Below are positions 45,198 through 53,808 of a DNA stretch of 64,000 nt, piece by piece. The notes beneath the pieces are model-generated. The model saw only the letters and a program-made list of their open reading frames with translations. It had not been told where the DNA came from and searched no databases. Both the position numbers and the translations under genes were made by a program. The first letter of the stretch is position 1. Each line of letters begins with the position of its first letter. Source of the DNA: Lentimicrobium sp. L6. Lineage in GTDB: Bacteria > Bacteroidota > Bacteroidia > Bacteroidales > UBA12170. The stretch spans positions 16,218 through 80,217 of the forward strand of contig NZ_JABKCA010000010.1 of assembly GCF_013166655.1 (NCBI RefSeq), in the 5' to 3' direction.

Positions 45198-46403
45198 ATG
45201 CAACAACAATTCTATATCGCTCTTATTGCTTTTAGCCTTTTGGTCATTATTTCTTATGTGTTTTCTCTCATCTCTAAGAAATTCAAAATTCCATCGGTAT
45301 TACTGCTCTTATTACTGGGGATTAGTGCTCGTTTTACTTTTCCTGACTTGGCCGACTCTGTGGAGATTCTCCAGCAGAGCCTTCAGTTTTTTGGAACACT
45401 CGGGTTAATTTTAATTGTATTAGAAGGTGCTTTGGAACTGGATTTTACCAGAAAGAAACTTCCTCTCATTCGTAATGCATTTTTTTCAGCCCTATCAATT
45501 CTGGTGATAACCACAGGCTTAATAGCCTTTGTTATCAAGCTTTTTGTTCCAGAATTGGAAATTCGTTCTTGTATTATTAATGCCATTCCTTTCTCAATTA
45601 TCAGTTCTGCCATTGCTATTCCTAGTGTTGAAAATGTATTGAAACTAAAGAAAGAGTTCGTTGTTTACGAATCCATATTCTCCGATATTCTGGGGATTCT
45701 ATTATTTAATTTCTTTGTGATGAACCCAGAAGTTTCTGGTAAATCTATTGGTTTTGTGGCCTTAGATTTGTTTTTGGTCACTGTGATTGCTGTGGGTTTA
45801 ACCATCCTCATTTTCGAGTTTATCAAGAAAGATATTCTCCAGATTCGTTTTATCTTGCTATTGGCAGTGATTGTTTTGCTTTTCGTTATTGGAAAAATGC
45901 TGCATTTCTCATCATTAGTGATCATTCTTATTTTTGGTGTGATTCTTCATAATGCACCACGAATTAAATGGTGGATATTTAAGAAGTATGCAGAAGATGT
46001 CATGCTTAAACAGCATATTGACCAGTTTAAAGTGATCACCATTGAAGGTGCATTTATGATTCGAACCATCTTCTTTTTTGTGTTTGGTTATTCCTTAAAC
46101 CTCATGTCTTTACTCAATTTCAATGTCATCATTCTAGGCTCATTAATCCTTCTAGTTATTTATGGAAGCCGATATGCTTATTTAAAGATTTTCCACAAAG
46201 AGAGTCTTAGTCTAGAGTTTTATGTAGCACCGAGAGGCTTAATTACCATCCTTTTGTTTTATAATATTCCTGAGGCTGATAGTATTGGTTTACTTAGCGA
46301 AGGCGTCTTATTTTATATCATTCTAGTAAGTGCACTCGTCATGATGTTAGGAGTGATGAAAGGAAGCGAAGAAAAGTTTGTTCAAAAATCTGATTATCAA
46401 TAA
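45198..46403 (+). CDS. Cation:proton antiporter (CPA2/KefB type)
   Basis: The 401-aa membrane protein has about 12 helices and no soluble NAD-binding (TrkA-N) tail. The pattern IPSVLLLLLLGISARF near the start, IVLEGALELDF and PFSIISSAIAIPSVENV is typical of monovalent cation:H+ antiporters (Na+/H+ or K+/H+). The ends are conserved too (YVAPRGLITILLFYNIP). It exchanges Na+ or K+ for protons in pH and salt homeostasis. A -7-like box TATATTTG at 45163-45170 lies 27 bp upstream, without a clear -33 element. Confidence 0.9.
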   Translation: MQQQFYIALIAFSLLVIISYVFSLISKKFKIPSVLLLLLLGISARFTFPDLADSVEILQQSLQFFGTLGLILIVLEGALELDFTRKKLPLIRNAFFSALSILVITTGLIAFVIKLFVPELEIRSCIINAIPFSIISSAIAIPSVENVLKLKKEFVVYESIFSDILGILLFNFFVMNPEVSGKSIGFVALDLFLVTVIAVGLTILIFEFIKKDILQIRFILLLAVIVLLFVIGKMLHFSSLVIILIFGVILHNAPRIKWWIFKKYAEDVMLKQHIDQFKVITIEGAFMIRTIFFFVFGYSLNLMSLLNFNVIILGSLILLVIYGSRYAYLKIFHKESLSLEFYVAPRGLITILLFYNIPEADSIGLLSEGVLFYIILVSALVMMLGVMKGSEEKFVQKSDYQ

Positions 46404-46599
46404 TAGGGTTTATTCTTTAAAGATTTTTTTGCTCCCTTTTAGGTATTGGCAGACAAATTAAATCTATGCAGATTTTTAAACCATGTAATCGTTAATAATT
46501 TCAAAGAAAGACGAATTTCATTGCAATTGAGTTATCTTTGGTTTTATATTAAATTAATCCGTGAGAATTAGCGTAATGCGCGATCGAAAAAATAAAAAT

Positions 46600-47445
46600 A
46601 TGAAATTATATAGTATAGAAACCGGAAACCTAAAACTAGACGGAGGAGCCATGTTTGGCGTTGTTCCAAAGGTAATGTGGTCCAAGAAATATCCAGCCGA
46701 CGAGAACAATTTGATCAACTTAGCCATGCGTTGTCTTTTAGTGATTGATGGCGATAGAAAAATCTTAATAGATAATGGGATAGGAGACAAGCAGGACGAG
46801 AAATTCCTCAAGCATTTTCACTTAAATGGAGAAGAAACTCTAAAGTCTTCCTTGGCTAAATTAGGTTTATCAAAAGATGATATCACCGATATGGTATTAA
46901 CCCACCTTCATTTTGATCATACTGGCGGAAGTATTGAGTGGAATGAAGATAAAACAAAACTCATTCCAGCCTTTAAAAATGCCAATTATTGGGTAAGTAA
47001 AGCGCAGTGGGAATGGGCTACAAAACCTAATAAGAGAGAGAAAGCCAGCTTCTTAGGGGAGAATATCCAGCCCATGGAGGAGTCTGGTCAATTAAAAATC
47101 ATTGAAGAAGAGGGAGAATTGTTTCCCAATTTTAATGTCAAATTGTATAATGGTCATACAGATGGACAAGTAATCCCACATATAAACTATAATGGAAGAA
47201 CGGTTGTGTTTATGGCCGATTTATTACCAAGTACCGCTCATATTCCTATGCCCTGGGTAATGGCTTACGATACGCGTCCACTACTCACACTCCAAGAGAA
47301 AGAGCAATTCTATGAGGAGGCTATTGAAAATGATTATGTCTTATTTTTCGAACATGATATTTATAATGAATGTTGTACGCTAGAAGCTACAGAAAGAGGA
47401 CCAAAAGTAAAAGAGACCTTTAAGTTAAACGAGCTATTGGAATAG
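46600..47445 (+). CDS. MBL-fold metallo-hydrolase
   Basis: I take ATG 46600 (MKLYSIETGNLKLDGGAMF), which starts the usual N-terminal block of this family; the frame is open earlier only from a GTG at 46561. The 281-aa protein has the metal motif T-HLHFDHTGG (His102, His104, Asp106, His107), the later ligand His (YNGHTDGQVIPH) and FMADLLPSTAHI before the last His. It is close to lactonase or YtnP-like hydrolases of the MBL superfamily, though the substrate cannot be read. TATCTTTG at 46533-46540 is a possible -7 box. Confidence 0.88.
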   Translation: MKLYSIETGNLKLDGGAMFGVVPKVMWSKKYPADENNLINLAMRCLLVIDGDRKILIDNGIGDKQDEKFLKHFHLNGEETLKSSLAKLGLSKDDITDMVLTHLHFDHTGGSIEWNEDKTKLIPAFKNANYWVSKAQWEWATKPNKREKASFLGENIQPMEESGQLKIIEEEGELFPNFNVKLYNGHTDGQVIPHINYNGRTVVFMADLLPSTAHIPMPWVMAYDTRPLLTLQEKEQFYEEAIENDYVLFFEHDIYNECCTLEATERGPKVKETFKLNELLE

Positions 47446-47471
47446 TTTTAGATTGATGAATTATTCCAAAG

Positions 47472-47520
47472 GTTTGAAACAATAAGCTTTCAAACTAAGA
47501 ACATGGAACAAATTCCATGT
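47472..47520 (+). promoter_or_regulatory. Two tandem hairpins upstream of ilvE
   Basis: GTTTGAAA (47472-47479) pairs with TTTCAAAC (47488-47495), and ACATGGAA (47501-47508) pairs with TTCCATGT (47513-47520); both stems are perfect 8-mers. Neither has a following T-run. They lie about 50-100 bp before the ilvE -7 box (TATCTTTG, 47572-47579), so they are more likely protein sites or the tail of the MBL transcript than an RNA leader. Confidence 0.35.
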
Positions 47521-47611
47521 CCGAGAAACTCTGAATTCTATCCAACAATAATCCTGAGCTACCTTTTTGCTTATCTTTGTACAAGAGCGTAAAATATAAA
47601 ATAATCGATAC

Positions 47612-48631
47612 ATGAAAGATATTAAATGGGGTGAATTACCCTTTGGATACTCAAAAACAAATTATAATGTTCGTTGTTATTATCGTGATGGTAAATGGGG
47701 TTCTATAGAGACCACATCTTCTGAGCATGTTAGTATACACATGGCTGCCACAGCTTTACACTATGGTCAAGAAGCTTTCGAAGGTTTAAAAGCTTTTAGA
47801 GGTAAAGATGGTCAAATCCGTTTATTCCGTTGGGAAGAGAATGCAAAGAGATTGCAAAAATCTGCCGAAGGTATTATGATGGCTGAGGTACCTACTGAAT
47901 TATTTATGAAGATGATCATGAGAGTGATTAAATTAAACAAAGAATTTGTTCCTCCTTATGGTACAGGTGCTTCTTTATATTTACGTCCAGTATTATTTGG
48001 TTCTGGCGCTCAGGTTGGTGTGAAGCCTGCTAATGAATACTTATTCATAGTTTTTGTAACTCCTGTTGGTCCATATTTCAAAGAAGGATTCAAGCCAGTC
48101 GATATTCAATTGGTAAGAGATTATGATAGAGCTGCTCCATTGGGGACTGGTCACATTAAAGTAGGTGGCAATTACGCTGCTTCTTTACGTCCAGGTACTA
48201 GAGCTCACGACGAAGGGTTTGCTTCTGTTATGTTCTTAGATGCTAAAGAGAAAAAATATATTGATGAAGCTGGCCCAGCTAACTTCTTTGGTATTAAAGA
48301 TGGAAAATATATAACACCTGATTCACATACTGTTCTACCTTCAATCACCAATATGAGTTTACGTCAAATTGCTGAAGACATAGGATTAACTGTTGAAAGA
48401 AGATCTGTTCCAGTTGAAGAATTAGGAACTTTCGAGGAGGCTGGAGCTTGTGGAACTGCTGCTATTATTTCGCCAATTGGGAAAATAGTAGATAGAGAGT
48501 TGGACAAGACTTATACCTACTCTACTGATGGAGAACCTGGCCCTTGGTCAACAAAATTATACAAAAGATTATTAGCTATCCAATTAGGAGAAGTTGAAGA
48601 TACACATGGTTGGAATACTATTGTTGAATAG
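47612..48631 (+). CDS. ilvE: Branched-chain amino acid aminotransferase
   Basis: The 339-aa protein is a fold-type IV PLP aminotransferase acting on leucine, isoleucine and valine with 2-oxoglutarate. The PLP Lys is Lys183 in GTGHIKVGGNYAAS. Other marks are HYGQEAFEGLKAF (50-62), GASLYLRPVLFGSG, and the C-terminal EEAGACGTAAIISPIG. Length and motifs agree with the larger bacterial (group II) enzymes. It is a single-gene unit with a -7 box at 47572-47579 and its own terminator. It serves both biosynthesis and catabolism of branched-chain amino acids. Confidence 0.96.
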   Translation: MKDIKWGELPFGYSKTNYNVRCYYRDGKWGSIETTSSEHVSIHMAATALHYGQEAFEGLKAFRGKDGQIRLFRWEENAKRLQKSAEGIMMAEVPTELFMKMIMRVIKLNKEFVPPYGTGASLYLRPVLFGSGAQVGVKPANEYLFIVFVTPVGPYFKEGFKPVDIQLVRDYDRAAPLGTGHIKVGGNYAASLRPGTRAHDEGFASVMFLDAKEKKYIDEAGPANFFGIKDGKYITPDSHTVLPSITNMSLRQIAEDIGLTVERRSVPVEELGTFEEAGACGTAAIISPIGKIVDRELDKTYTYSTDGEPGPWSTKLYKRLLAIQLGEVEDTHGWNTIVE

Positions 48632-48653
48632 TATCTGTTTAATCAATGATAAA

Positions 48654-48688
48654 AAATGCTGTCACCTTTTTGTGATGGCATTTTTTTG
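48654..48688 (+). terminator. Rho-independent terminator of ilvE
   Basis: AAATGCTGTCAC pairs imperfectly with GTGATGGCATTT around a short T-rich loop and continues into a seven-T run. Confidence 0.75.
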
Positions 48689-48744
48689 TCGTCTGAAATA
48701 AATCAGAATTTGATTTCTTTTTACCTTTATGGAAACTTATTTCT

Positions 48745-49348
48745 ATGGCAACGCAAAGAGAAATACTCCTACCCGAAGCATATTACCATGTTTTTAATAG
48801 AGCTGTTGGGAATGACAAATTATTTAAGAGTAATAGAAATTATAGCTACTTCCTGGAATTATGCAATAAGAAAATGATTCCTTGCGACGATATTATTGTG
48901 TATTGTTTAATGCCCAATCATTTTCACTTTTTAGTAAAGATAAAACCTGTAAATGAATTGTGAGAATTGTTTTCTGTAGATGAGAAAATAACTGAAAATG
49001 AATTAAGTAATCTCATTTCAAGAAAAATAGGAAGTGTATTTAACTCTTATGCTCAGGCTTTTAATAAAGAAAATAACAGAAGAGGACGTTTATTTATTGA
49101 TAGATTTAAACGTAATAAAGTAACTTCTGTGAAATACATGAGGAATCTAATTCTGTATATTAACAATAATCCTAAAAGCGCTGGTTTAGTTAAAAAAACT
49201 TGAACATTGGAATTTTAGTTCTTACAAATATATTATTTCAGAATTACCAAGTTTGGTTAAAAAGGAAAATGCGATTTTGGCTTTTGAAGATTTGGAGAAT
49301 TTTATATTCGTTCATCGTCAGAACCCAAAAAGTTTGGAAAGTTTTTAA
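48745..49348 (+). pseudogene. REP-associated tyrosine transposase (RAYT/TnpA-REP) relic
   Basis: The reading frame begins as a Y1 transposase of the IS200/RAYT group: EAYYHVFNRAVGND, then the HUH motif MPNHFHFLVKIKP and, later, the catalytic Tyr region SYAQAFNKENNRRGRLFIDRF. There are two lesions. A TGA at 48961-48963 interrupts the frame right after VNEL. A seven-A run at 49192-49198 shifts the frame by one base, after which the family-like tail (EHWNFSSYKYIISELP...) is read in the +1 frame to TAA at 49346-49348. So it cannot make the whole protein. The palindrome directly after it fits a RAYT target. Confidence 0.8.
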
Positions 49349-49390
49349 TCCAGTCCCTCCGAGGGCTCATAGCCCTCGGAGGGACTGGAT
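49348..49390. repeat. Perfect palindrome after the RAYT relic (REP-like)
   Basis: A 20-bp perfect inverted repeat with a 3-bp CAT loop: the left arm at 49348-49367 begins ATCCAGTCCCTCC, and the right arm is at 49371-49390. It starts at the last base of the transposase stop codon and ends 8 bp before the tag stop codon. No T-run follows, so a terminator role is unlikely. RAYT proteins recognise such hairpins, so this is probably its REP element. Confidence 0.8.
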
Positions 49391-49398
49391 AGCATGCT

Positions 49399-49959
49399 TT
49401 ACTCCCGAAAATCACAGCCCACCAAGTGGTCATTCACCAAACCACAAGATTGCATCAAGGCGTAAACTACAGTTGTTCCAACAAATTTAAATCCTCGCTT
49501 TTTTAAATCCTTGGAGATTTTATCTGATAGCGGAGTATTCGCAGGGACTTCCGATTTATCTTTAAAATGATTGATAATAGGCTGGTGATTGACAAAGCCC
49601 CATATGTATTTGTCGAAACTACCAAATTCTTCTTGAATCTTTAAAAAAGATTGGGCATTGCTGATGGCAGATTTTACCTTGAGCTTATTTCTGATGATCC
49701 CTACATTTTGTAACAATTCTGTTTCTTTTTCCTCACCATAAAGGGCAATCTTTTTATAATCGAATTGATCAAAAGCATCAAAGAAATTTTTTCTTTTTCT
49801 GAGGATGGTAATCCAACTTAATCCGGCTTGAAATGTCTCTAATACCAAAAACTCAAACCATTCTTGATCTTCATGAACAGGTTTGCCCCATTCTTTATCG
49901 TGGTATTCTTGATATAGAAGATCCTCACCAGCCCACCAACACCTATTTGGTTTACTCAT
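49399..49959 (-). CDS. tag: DNA-3-methyladenine glycosylase I
   Basis: This 186-aa protein is Tag, a base-excision enzyme removing 3-methyladenine. It has the zinc ligands Cys7, His20, His178 and Cys182 (DHLVGC near the C terminus). The substrate pocket block CWWAGEDLLYQEYHDKEWG and FEFLVLETFQAGLSWITILRKR are typical. Its start is followed upstream (2 bp) by the TlpA-like gene on the same strand, so these two are co-transcribed. It is the gene next to the RAYT palindrome, which lies just after its stop. Confidence 0.96.
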   Translation of the reverse strand: MSKPNRCWWAGEDLLYQEYHDKEWGKPVHEDQEWFEFLVLETFQAGLSWITILRKRKNFFDAFDQFDYKKIALYGEEKETELLQNVGIIRNKLKVKSAISNAQSFLKIQEEFGSFDKYIWGFVNHQPIINHFKDKSEVPANTPLSDKISKDLKKRGFKFVGTTVVYALMQSCGLVNDHLVGCDFRE

Positions 49960-49960
49960 T

Positions 49961-50476
49961 TTATTTAAGTAAGTCCTTGAGTACCTCAGTTGTTAATTCT
50001 TCACCTGGTAGTTTAGGAAAGCCTTCCCAAATTACAATCCCTTCTGGGTTGATCAGAATCACATGAGGAATACCAGTTACTTTTAACTCGTTCTTTACTC
50101 TACTTTGCGTATCGAAACCATTGGCATATTGAATATGTTCTTTTGCATAGGGTTCTACTTTTTCCTTAGTTTCATTACTTATTCCTATAATCACTAATTT
50201 GTCGGCGAATTTTTTTTGCCACTCGTTTAACTCTGGAATACCCTTTCTACATGGTCCACACCAAGTAGCCCAAATATCTATAAGCACATATTTACCTTTT
50301 AAATCACCAGGTTCTGTAACCCAGCCCTCCACTTCAATGGCAGGTGCTTTTTGGCCTATAAATGACTTGGCCCACATCTTTTTCTCTGGACTTGGGTGGT
50401 TAATTACATCTGATGATTTGGCAGAAACTAAAATAAGAAATAAGGATAAGGTGAAGAAGATAGCTTTTTTATTCAT
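49961..50476 (-). CDS. TlpA-like exported thiol-disulfide oxidoreductase
   Basis: The 171-aa protein starts with a signal peptide (residues 1-19) and carries a thioredoxin-fold domain with active site WCGPC (Cys73 and Cys76), then CRKGIPELNEW and the cis-Pro segment TGIPHVILINPEGI. It would act in the periplasm, in cytochrome c maturation or in disulfide reduction of secreted proteins, like other TlpA/ResA proteins. It has the same direction as tag, with 1 bp between its stop and the tag start codon. Confidence 0.92.
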   Translation of the reverse strand: MNKKAIFFTLSLFLILVSAKSSDVINHPSPEKKMWAKSFIGQKAPAIEVEGWVTEPGDLKGKYVLIDIWATWCGPCRKGIPELNEWQKKFADKLVIIGISNETKEKVEPYAKEHIQYANGFDTQSRVKNELKVTGIPHVILINPEGIVIWEGFPKLPGEELTTEVLKDLLK

Positions 50477-50711
50477 GATGAGTGGGATTTACAATGTTAT
50501 TAATTCCTTTATGTTAAAAACAAAAATAAGCATAAAAAGTTGCATGGGTTTTCTGATTTTAACATTTATTTTAATTTGCTCATTTTCTTGTCTTTAATTG
50601 CCTAGTCAATTAATGAATTATCCCTACCTTCGCCAAAATTTTTTAATTATTGAATTGGAGACTTCTAAGGTCGATATAAGATGATGAAGTAACCGAAAAG
50701 AAAATATTGAT

Positions 50712-51218
50712 ATGAAGATTACAAAAGACACAGTGGTTTCCCTTACTTATATCCTAAGTGAAAATGACGTGCAAGGAAACTTAATCCAAGAAGTTACTAA
50801 AGACAAGCCTTTTGTTGTTTTATTTGGTGCTGGAAGCTTATTGCCAAAATTTGAGAATGAATTAGAAGGCCTTAAGGCTGGTGATTCTTATGGTTTTAGT
50901 ATTGAAAGTAAAGAAGGTTATGGTGAACTTAATCCAAATGCTGTTATTGAGTTAGATAAAGACATTTTTAAAGTAGAAGGTGAAATTGATACTGAAATGC
51001 TTCAGGTAGGAAATTCGATTCCAATGCAAAATGATCAAGGTCAGCCATTGAATGGACTAGTAAAAGAAATTAAAGAGGATAAAGTAGTTATGGATTTTAA
51101 TCATCCTTTAGCTGGTGTAAACCTTTATTTCACTGGTGAAATACTTGACGTGCGTGAAGCCTCTGAGGAGGAATTATCTCACGGTCATGTTCACGGAGAT
51201 GGTGGAGTTCAGCACTAG
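50712..51218 (+). CDS. FKBP-type peptidyl-prolyl isomerase, SlyD-like
   Basis: This 168-aa protein has the FKBP fold of the SlyD subfamily with an insert-in-flap domain: the split FKBP part includes FVVLFGAGSLLPKFENELEGL and GYGELNPNAVIELDKDIF, and the flap is between about residues 75-125. The tail ends SHGHVHGDGGVQH, a His-rich metal-binding type end, though shorter than in E. coli SlyD. It should be a cytoplasmic chaperone/isomerase that may also bind nickel or zinc. It is a single gene with a terminator at 51246-51277. Confidence 0.92.
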   Translation: MKITKDTVVSLTYILSENDVQGNLIQEVTKDKPFVVLFGAGSLLPKFENELEGLKAGDSYGFSIESKEGYGELNPNAVIELDKDIFKVEGEIDTEMLQVGNSIPMQNDQGQPLNGLVKEIKEDKVVMDFNHPLAGVNLYFTGEILDVREASEEELSHGHVHGDGGVQH

Positions 51219-51245
51219 AAACTGATTAAAATGCTATAAAAAAAG

Positions 51246-51277
51246 AACCACTCTTATTTCTAGGAGTGGTTTTTTTC
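51246..51277 (+). terminator. Rho-independent terminator after the SlyD-like gene
   Basis: AACCACTC (51246-51253) pairs with GAGTGGTT (51264-51271), and the stem runs into a T-tract. The A-tract on the other side allows it to serve the convergent minus-strand methyltransferase gene too. Confidence 0.8.
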
Positions 51278-51296
51278 GTTTTCTGTATTGTTTATA

Positions 51297-52013
51297 CTAT
51301 TTGTATAACAAAAATATAGTATTTCGTTTATGGATATCAATAGGGTCTTTCCTTTTTTTCCAATTTTGAGCAGTATCGCTAATAATAAGCTCAGTTTCCA
51401 AAGTTATATCCGTTGCAACACATATTTTAGTAGTTGGGGAACTGGTCTTTATTAAACTCTCTAGCATTTGATTATTACGATATGGAGCTTCAATAAATAT
51501 CTGAGTTTGATGTTGTCTGAAAATTTTATTTTCAAGGTCCTTGATGGTTCTTTCTCTTTGACCTCTTTCACGAGGAAGATAGCCTAAGAAGGCAAAATTT
51601 TGCCCATTAAAACCACTAGCCATTAGAGCTAGTAGGATAGAGGATGGTCCAACTAAAGGAATAACTCTAATTCCTTTAGCATGAGCCATAGAAACGATAT
51701 CTGCACCAGGATCTGCAACGCAAGGAGTTCCAGCGTCACTTAATAATCCAATGTCTTGACCTTTTTCAGCGTTATTTAAGTAGCTGATAATATCTCTAGG
51801 TTTACTGTGCTCGTTCAGCTCTAAAAACTCCAATTCCTCAATTCTTCCTTTCCAGCCCGCTTTGCTTAAGAACCTGCGCGCATTCCTCAATTCTTCAACA
51901 ATAAAGTGTTTAATATTTAGGATCTTCTCAATATTACCATTGGGAATAATGTCTTCCAGATTGCTTTCACCTAATGTGTTAGGAATCAGATATAATTTGC
52001 CTTTTTTTTCCAT
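51297..52013 (-). CDS. SAM-dependent methyltransferase, RsmI/YraL-like
   Basis: This 238-aa protein has the tetrapyrrole-methylase fold of RsmI: GLLSDAGTPCVADPG (about 96-110), IPLVGPSSILLALMASGFNG and FLGYLPRERGQRER, then a short C-terminal domain. RsmI methylates the 2'-OH of C1402 in 16S rRNA. This protein is shorter and starts differently (KGKLYLIPNTLGE), like a Bacteroidota paralogue whose target has not been shown. The neighbouring arcA gene starts 1 bp upstream of it on the same strand, so they form an operon. Confidence 0.82.
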   Translation of the reverse strand: MEKKGKLYLIPNTLGESNLEDIIPNGNIEKILNIKHFIVEELRNARRFLSKAGWKGRIEELEFLELNEHSKPRDIISYLNNAEKGQDIGLLSDAGTPCVADPGADIVSMAHAKGIRVIPLVGPSSILLALMASGFNGQNFAFLGYLPRERGQRERTIKDLENKIFRQHQTQIFIEAPYRNNQMLESLIKTSSPTTKICVATDITLETELIISDTAQNWKKRKDPIDIHKRNTIFLLYK

Positions 52014-52014
52014 A

Positions 52015-53277
52015 TTACCAGTTTACTTCTGCTCTTCTAACTGGCATAGTCATGCAACGTGCACCACCGCCACCTCGAGCTAATTCGCTACCTTCGATTG
52101 TGATAACGTATTTTTCATATTCTTCAGGGTTTCGTTTCTCACTCACCACATCTTTTGCAGTAATGACTTCAAAACCATTTTTATTTAATTCTTCAATAGT
52201 ATATACATTTCTTCCATATCCAATCACCTTTCCAGGTGCTAATGCAAAGAAATTTGTTCCACTATGCCATTGTTCTCTTTCCATAGTATATGGGTCGCTA
52301 TGACCACCACAATGAATAGGTTTCATGTCCATGCCTAAAGATTTTAGCCCACTAAAGATATTCGCGGTTTCTTTAATAGAATCTACTTTGCCATTATCTA
52401 TAGTAATCATAATTGTTCTAAAACGATTTGCTTGCATGATAACTGGTTCGTAGATCATACATTTATCTTTATCCAAGAAAGTGAAGGCCATGTCTAAATG
52501 AATGAAAGATTCAGGACTATGGGGTAACTCCTGAACAATGATATGTCTTCTTTCTTTAGTACTTTTTAAACACTCAATAATAAAATCGATTCCTTGACTA
52601 GTAGTTCTTGGGCCGAGGCCTATCAATAAAATATCTTCTCTAGCAATTAAAACATCACCTCCTTCTATGGTTAAGTTTTTCATGGTACGAGCAATAGTCT
52701 GTGGATTTACTGTTCTAGTATTAAAACCAGGATGGAAGTCGAATATGCTTTCCATGATAATAGCTTCCCTTTCCCTAACTTCATTGGCCATCTTGTTAAT
52801 GAGAACTCTCTTGTTGACAGAGACAGAAGCGTCACGCATAAAGAAAAAGTTATGCAAGGGTTTTAGAGTATATCGATCTGGATCCAGAAATTTGGTCAAA
52901 TTGTTAACTACCATTTCACCTCCTTGAATTAAGGTGGCAGCTAAGTCTTTATTAGTTAAATCAGTAATATGACGTTCGTAACGTTCTATATTTTCACTTT
53001 TTAGAATTCTCTTAATCAATGTTTCCTTCACCTTATCATTACCCAAAATATCTTCTAAAAGGTCTTTTACTTCAAAAGTTTGGGTTAATTTATTTAAGGC
53101 CCCGCTAAATTCATCATATTCCTTAGTAGCAACAGTTAAGTTCAAAATATCTGAGTATAAGGCTCTTTCAGCATTTTGAGGAGTCATGTTTTCTACTTCA
53201 GGACCAGGTGAATGTAAGATAACACCTTCCAGCTTTCCTATTTCTGAGGATACTTGTATATCGATTGGATTCATCAC
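52015..53277 (-). CDS. arcA: Arginine deiminase
   Basis: The 420-aa protein has all the marks of arginine deiminase, which hydrolyses arginine to citrulline and ammonia: the nucleophile Cys408 in GGGGARCMTMP, HCGGHSDPYTMEREQW (catalytic His region), FMRDASVSV and TIEGGDVLI. In Bacteroidota it often stands without arcB and arcC, as here. It starts the operon with the RsmI-like gene. A start overlapping the family N terminus (MMNPIDIQVSSEIGKLEGVILHSPGPE-like) is convincing. The pathway use here (energy or nitrogen) cannot be told. Confidence 0.93.
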   Translation of the reverse strand: MMNPIDIQVSSEIGKLEGVILHSPGPEVENMTPQNAERALYSDILNLTVATKEYDEFSGALNKLTQTFEVKDLLEDILGNDKVKETLIKRILKSENIERYERHITDLTNKDLAATLIQGGEMVVNNLTKFLDPDRYTLKPLHNFFFMRDASVSVNKRVLINKMANEVREREAIIMESIFDFHPGFNTRTVNPQTIARTMKNLTIEGGDVLIAREDILLIGLGPRTTSQGIDFIIECLKSTKERRHIIVQELPHSPESFIHLDMAFTFLDKDKCMIYEPVIMQANRFRTIMITIDNGKVDSIKETANIFSGLKSLGMDMKPIHCGGHSDPYTMEREQWHSGTNFFALAPGKVIGYGRNVYTIEELNKNGFEVITAKDVVSEKRNPEEYEKYVITIEGSELARGGGGARCMTMPVRRAEVNW

Positions 53278-53372
53278 ATAAAAATTTTTGCAAAAGTACT
53301 AAAAATGAGCTTAGAAATAGGGATAAAAAACATGAGTGTATAACGTAATTTCTTAGAGATGAATTAAAAAAA

Positions 53373-53804
53373 ATGAGTTTAAATAACGAATTTGTCTCAG
53401 ATTTGTCAATCTCCATACAAAATCCTATATTCGAGCAATCAAAAAAATATATATCATTGAGTTTAACAATAGCACAAGCACAAGAAGTCGTTGATATTTG
53501 GATCAAGGAAAATGGAGTGAGATACTTTAATGAATTGACCAATATGGCCATTTTAATGGAAGAAGTAGGGGAGGTGGCTAGAATTATTTCTCGTAAATAC
53601 GGAGAGCAGTCCTTTAAAAAAAGTGATGAAAAAGTAGATTTAGCCGACGAGTTTGCTGATGTGCTTTTTGTTCTTATTTGCTTAGCTAATCAGACCGGAA
53701 TTGATTTGACAATGGCTTTACAAAAGAATCTCGAAAAAAAAACCAAGCGAGATTCTCAGCGACATAAGAATAATCTCAAACTACAAGATAATAACAAAAC
53801 CTAA
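53373..53804 (+). CDS. MazG-like nucleotide pyrophosphohydrolase
   Basis: This 143-aa protein has the MazG helical fold: AILMEEVGEVARII (ExxE at about 57-60) and DLADEFADVLFVLICLA (ExxD) give the Mg2+ binding acidic set. It would hydrolyse a (d)NTP to (d)NMP and pyrophosphate, perhaps cleaning up abnormal nucleotides. A short N-terminal part (about 40 residues) precedes the domain. It runs 4 bp before the Omp85-like gene on the same strand. Confidence 0.88.
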   Translation: MSLNNEFVSDLSISIQNPIFEQSKKYISLSLTIAQAQEVVDIWIKENGVRYFNELTNMAILMEEVGEVARIISRKYGEQSFKKSDEKVDLADEFADVLFVLICLANQTGIDLTMALQKNLEKKTKRDSQRHKNNLKLQDNNKT

Positions 53805-53808
53805 ATAT

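Noticed and set aside
48961..48963. TGA in the transposase as a selenocysteine or recoded codon
   Set aside because: No selenocysteine structure is visible, the position is not catalytic, and a second lesion exists.
49200..49490. Open frame after the transposase shift, as a possible -1 frameshift product
   Set aside because: The family-like tail is in the +1 frame, not in this -1 frame, and an additional TGA upstream shows the gene is dead. Programmed frameshifting is not supported.
51297..52013. Calling this the main RsmI
   Set aside because: It is shorter and lacks the usual RsmI start; it fits better as a paralogue whose target is unproven, so no symbol is given.
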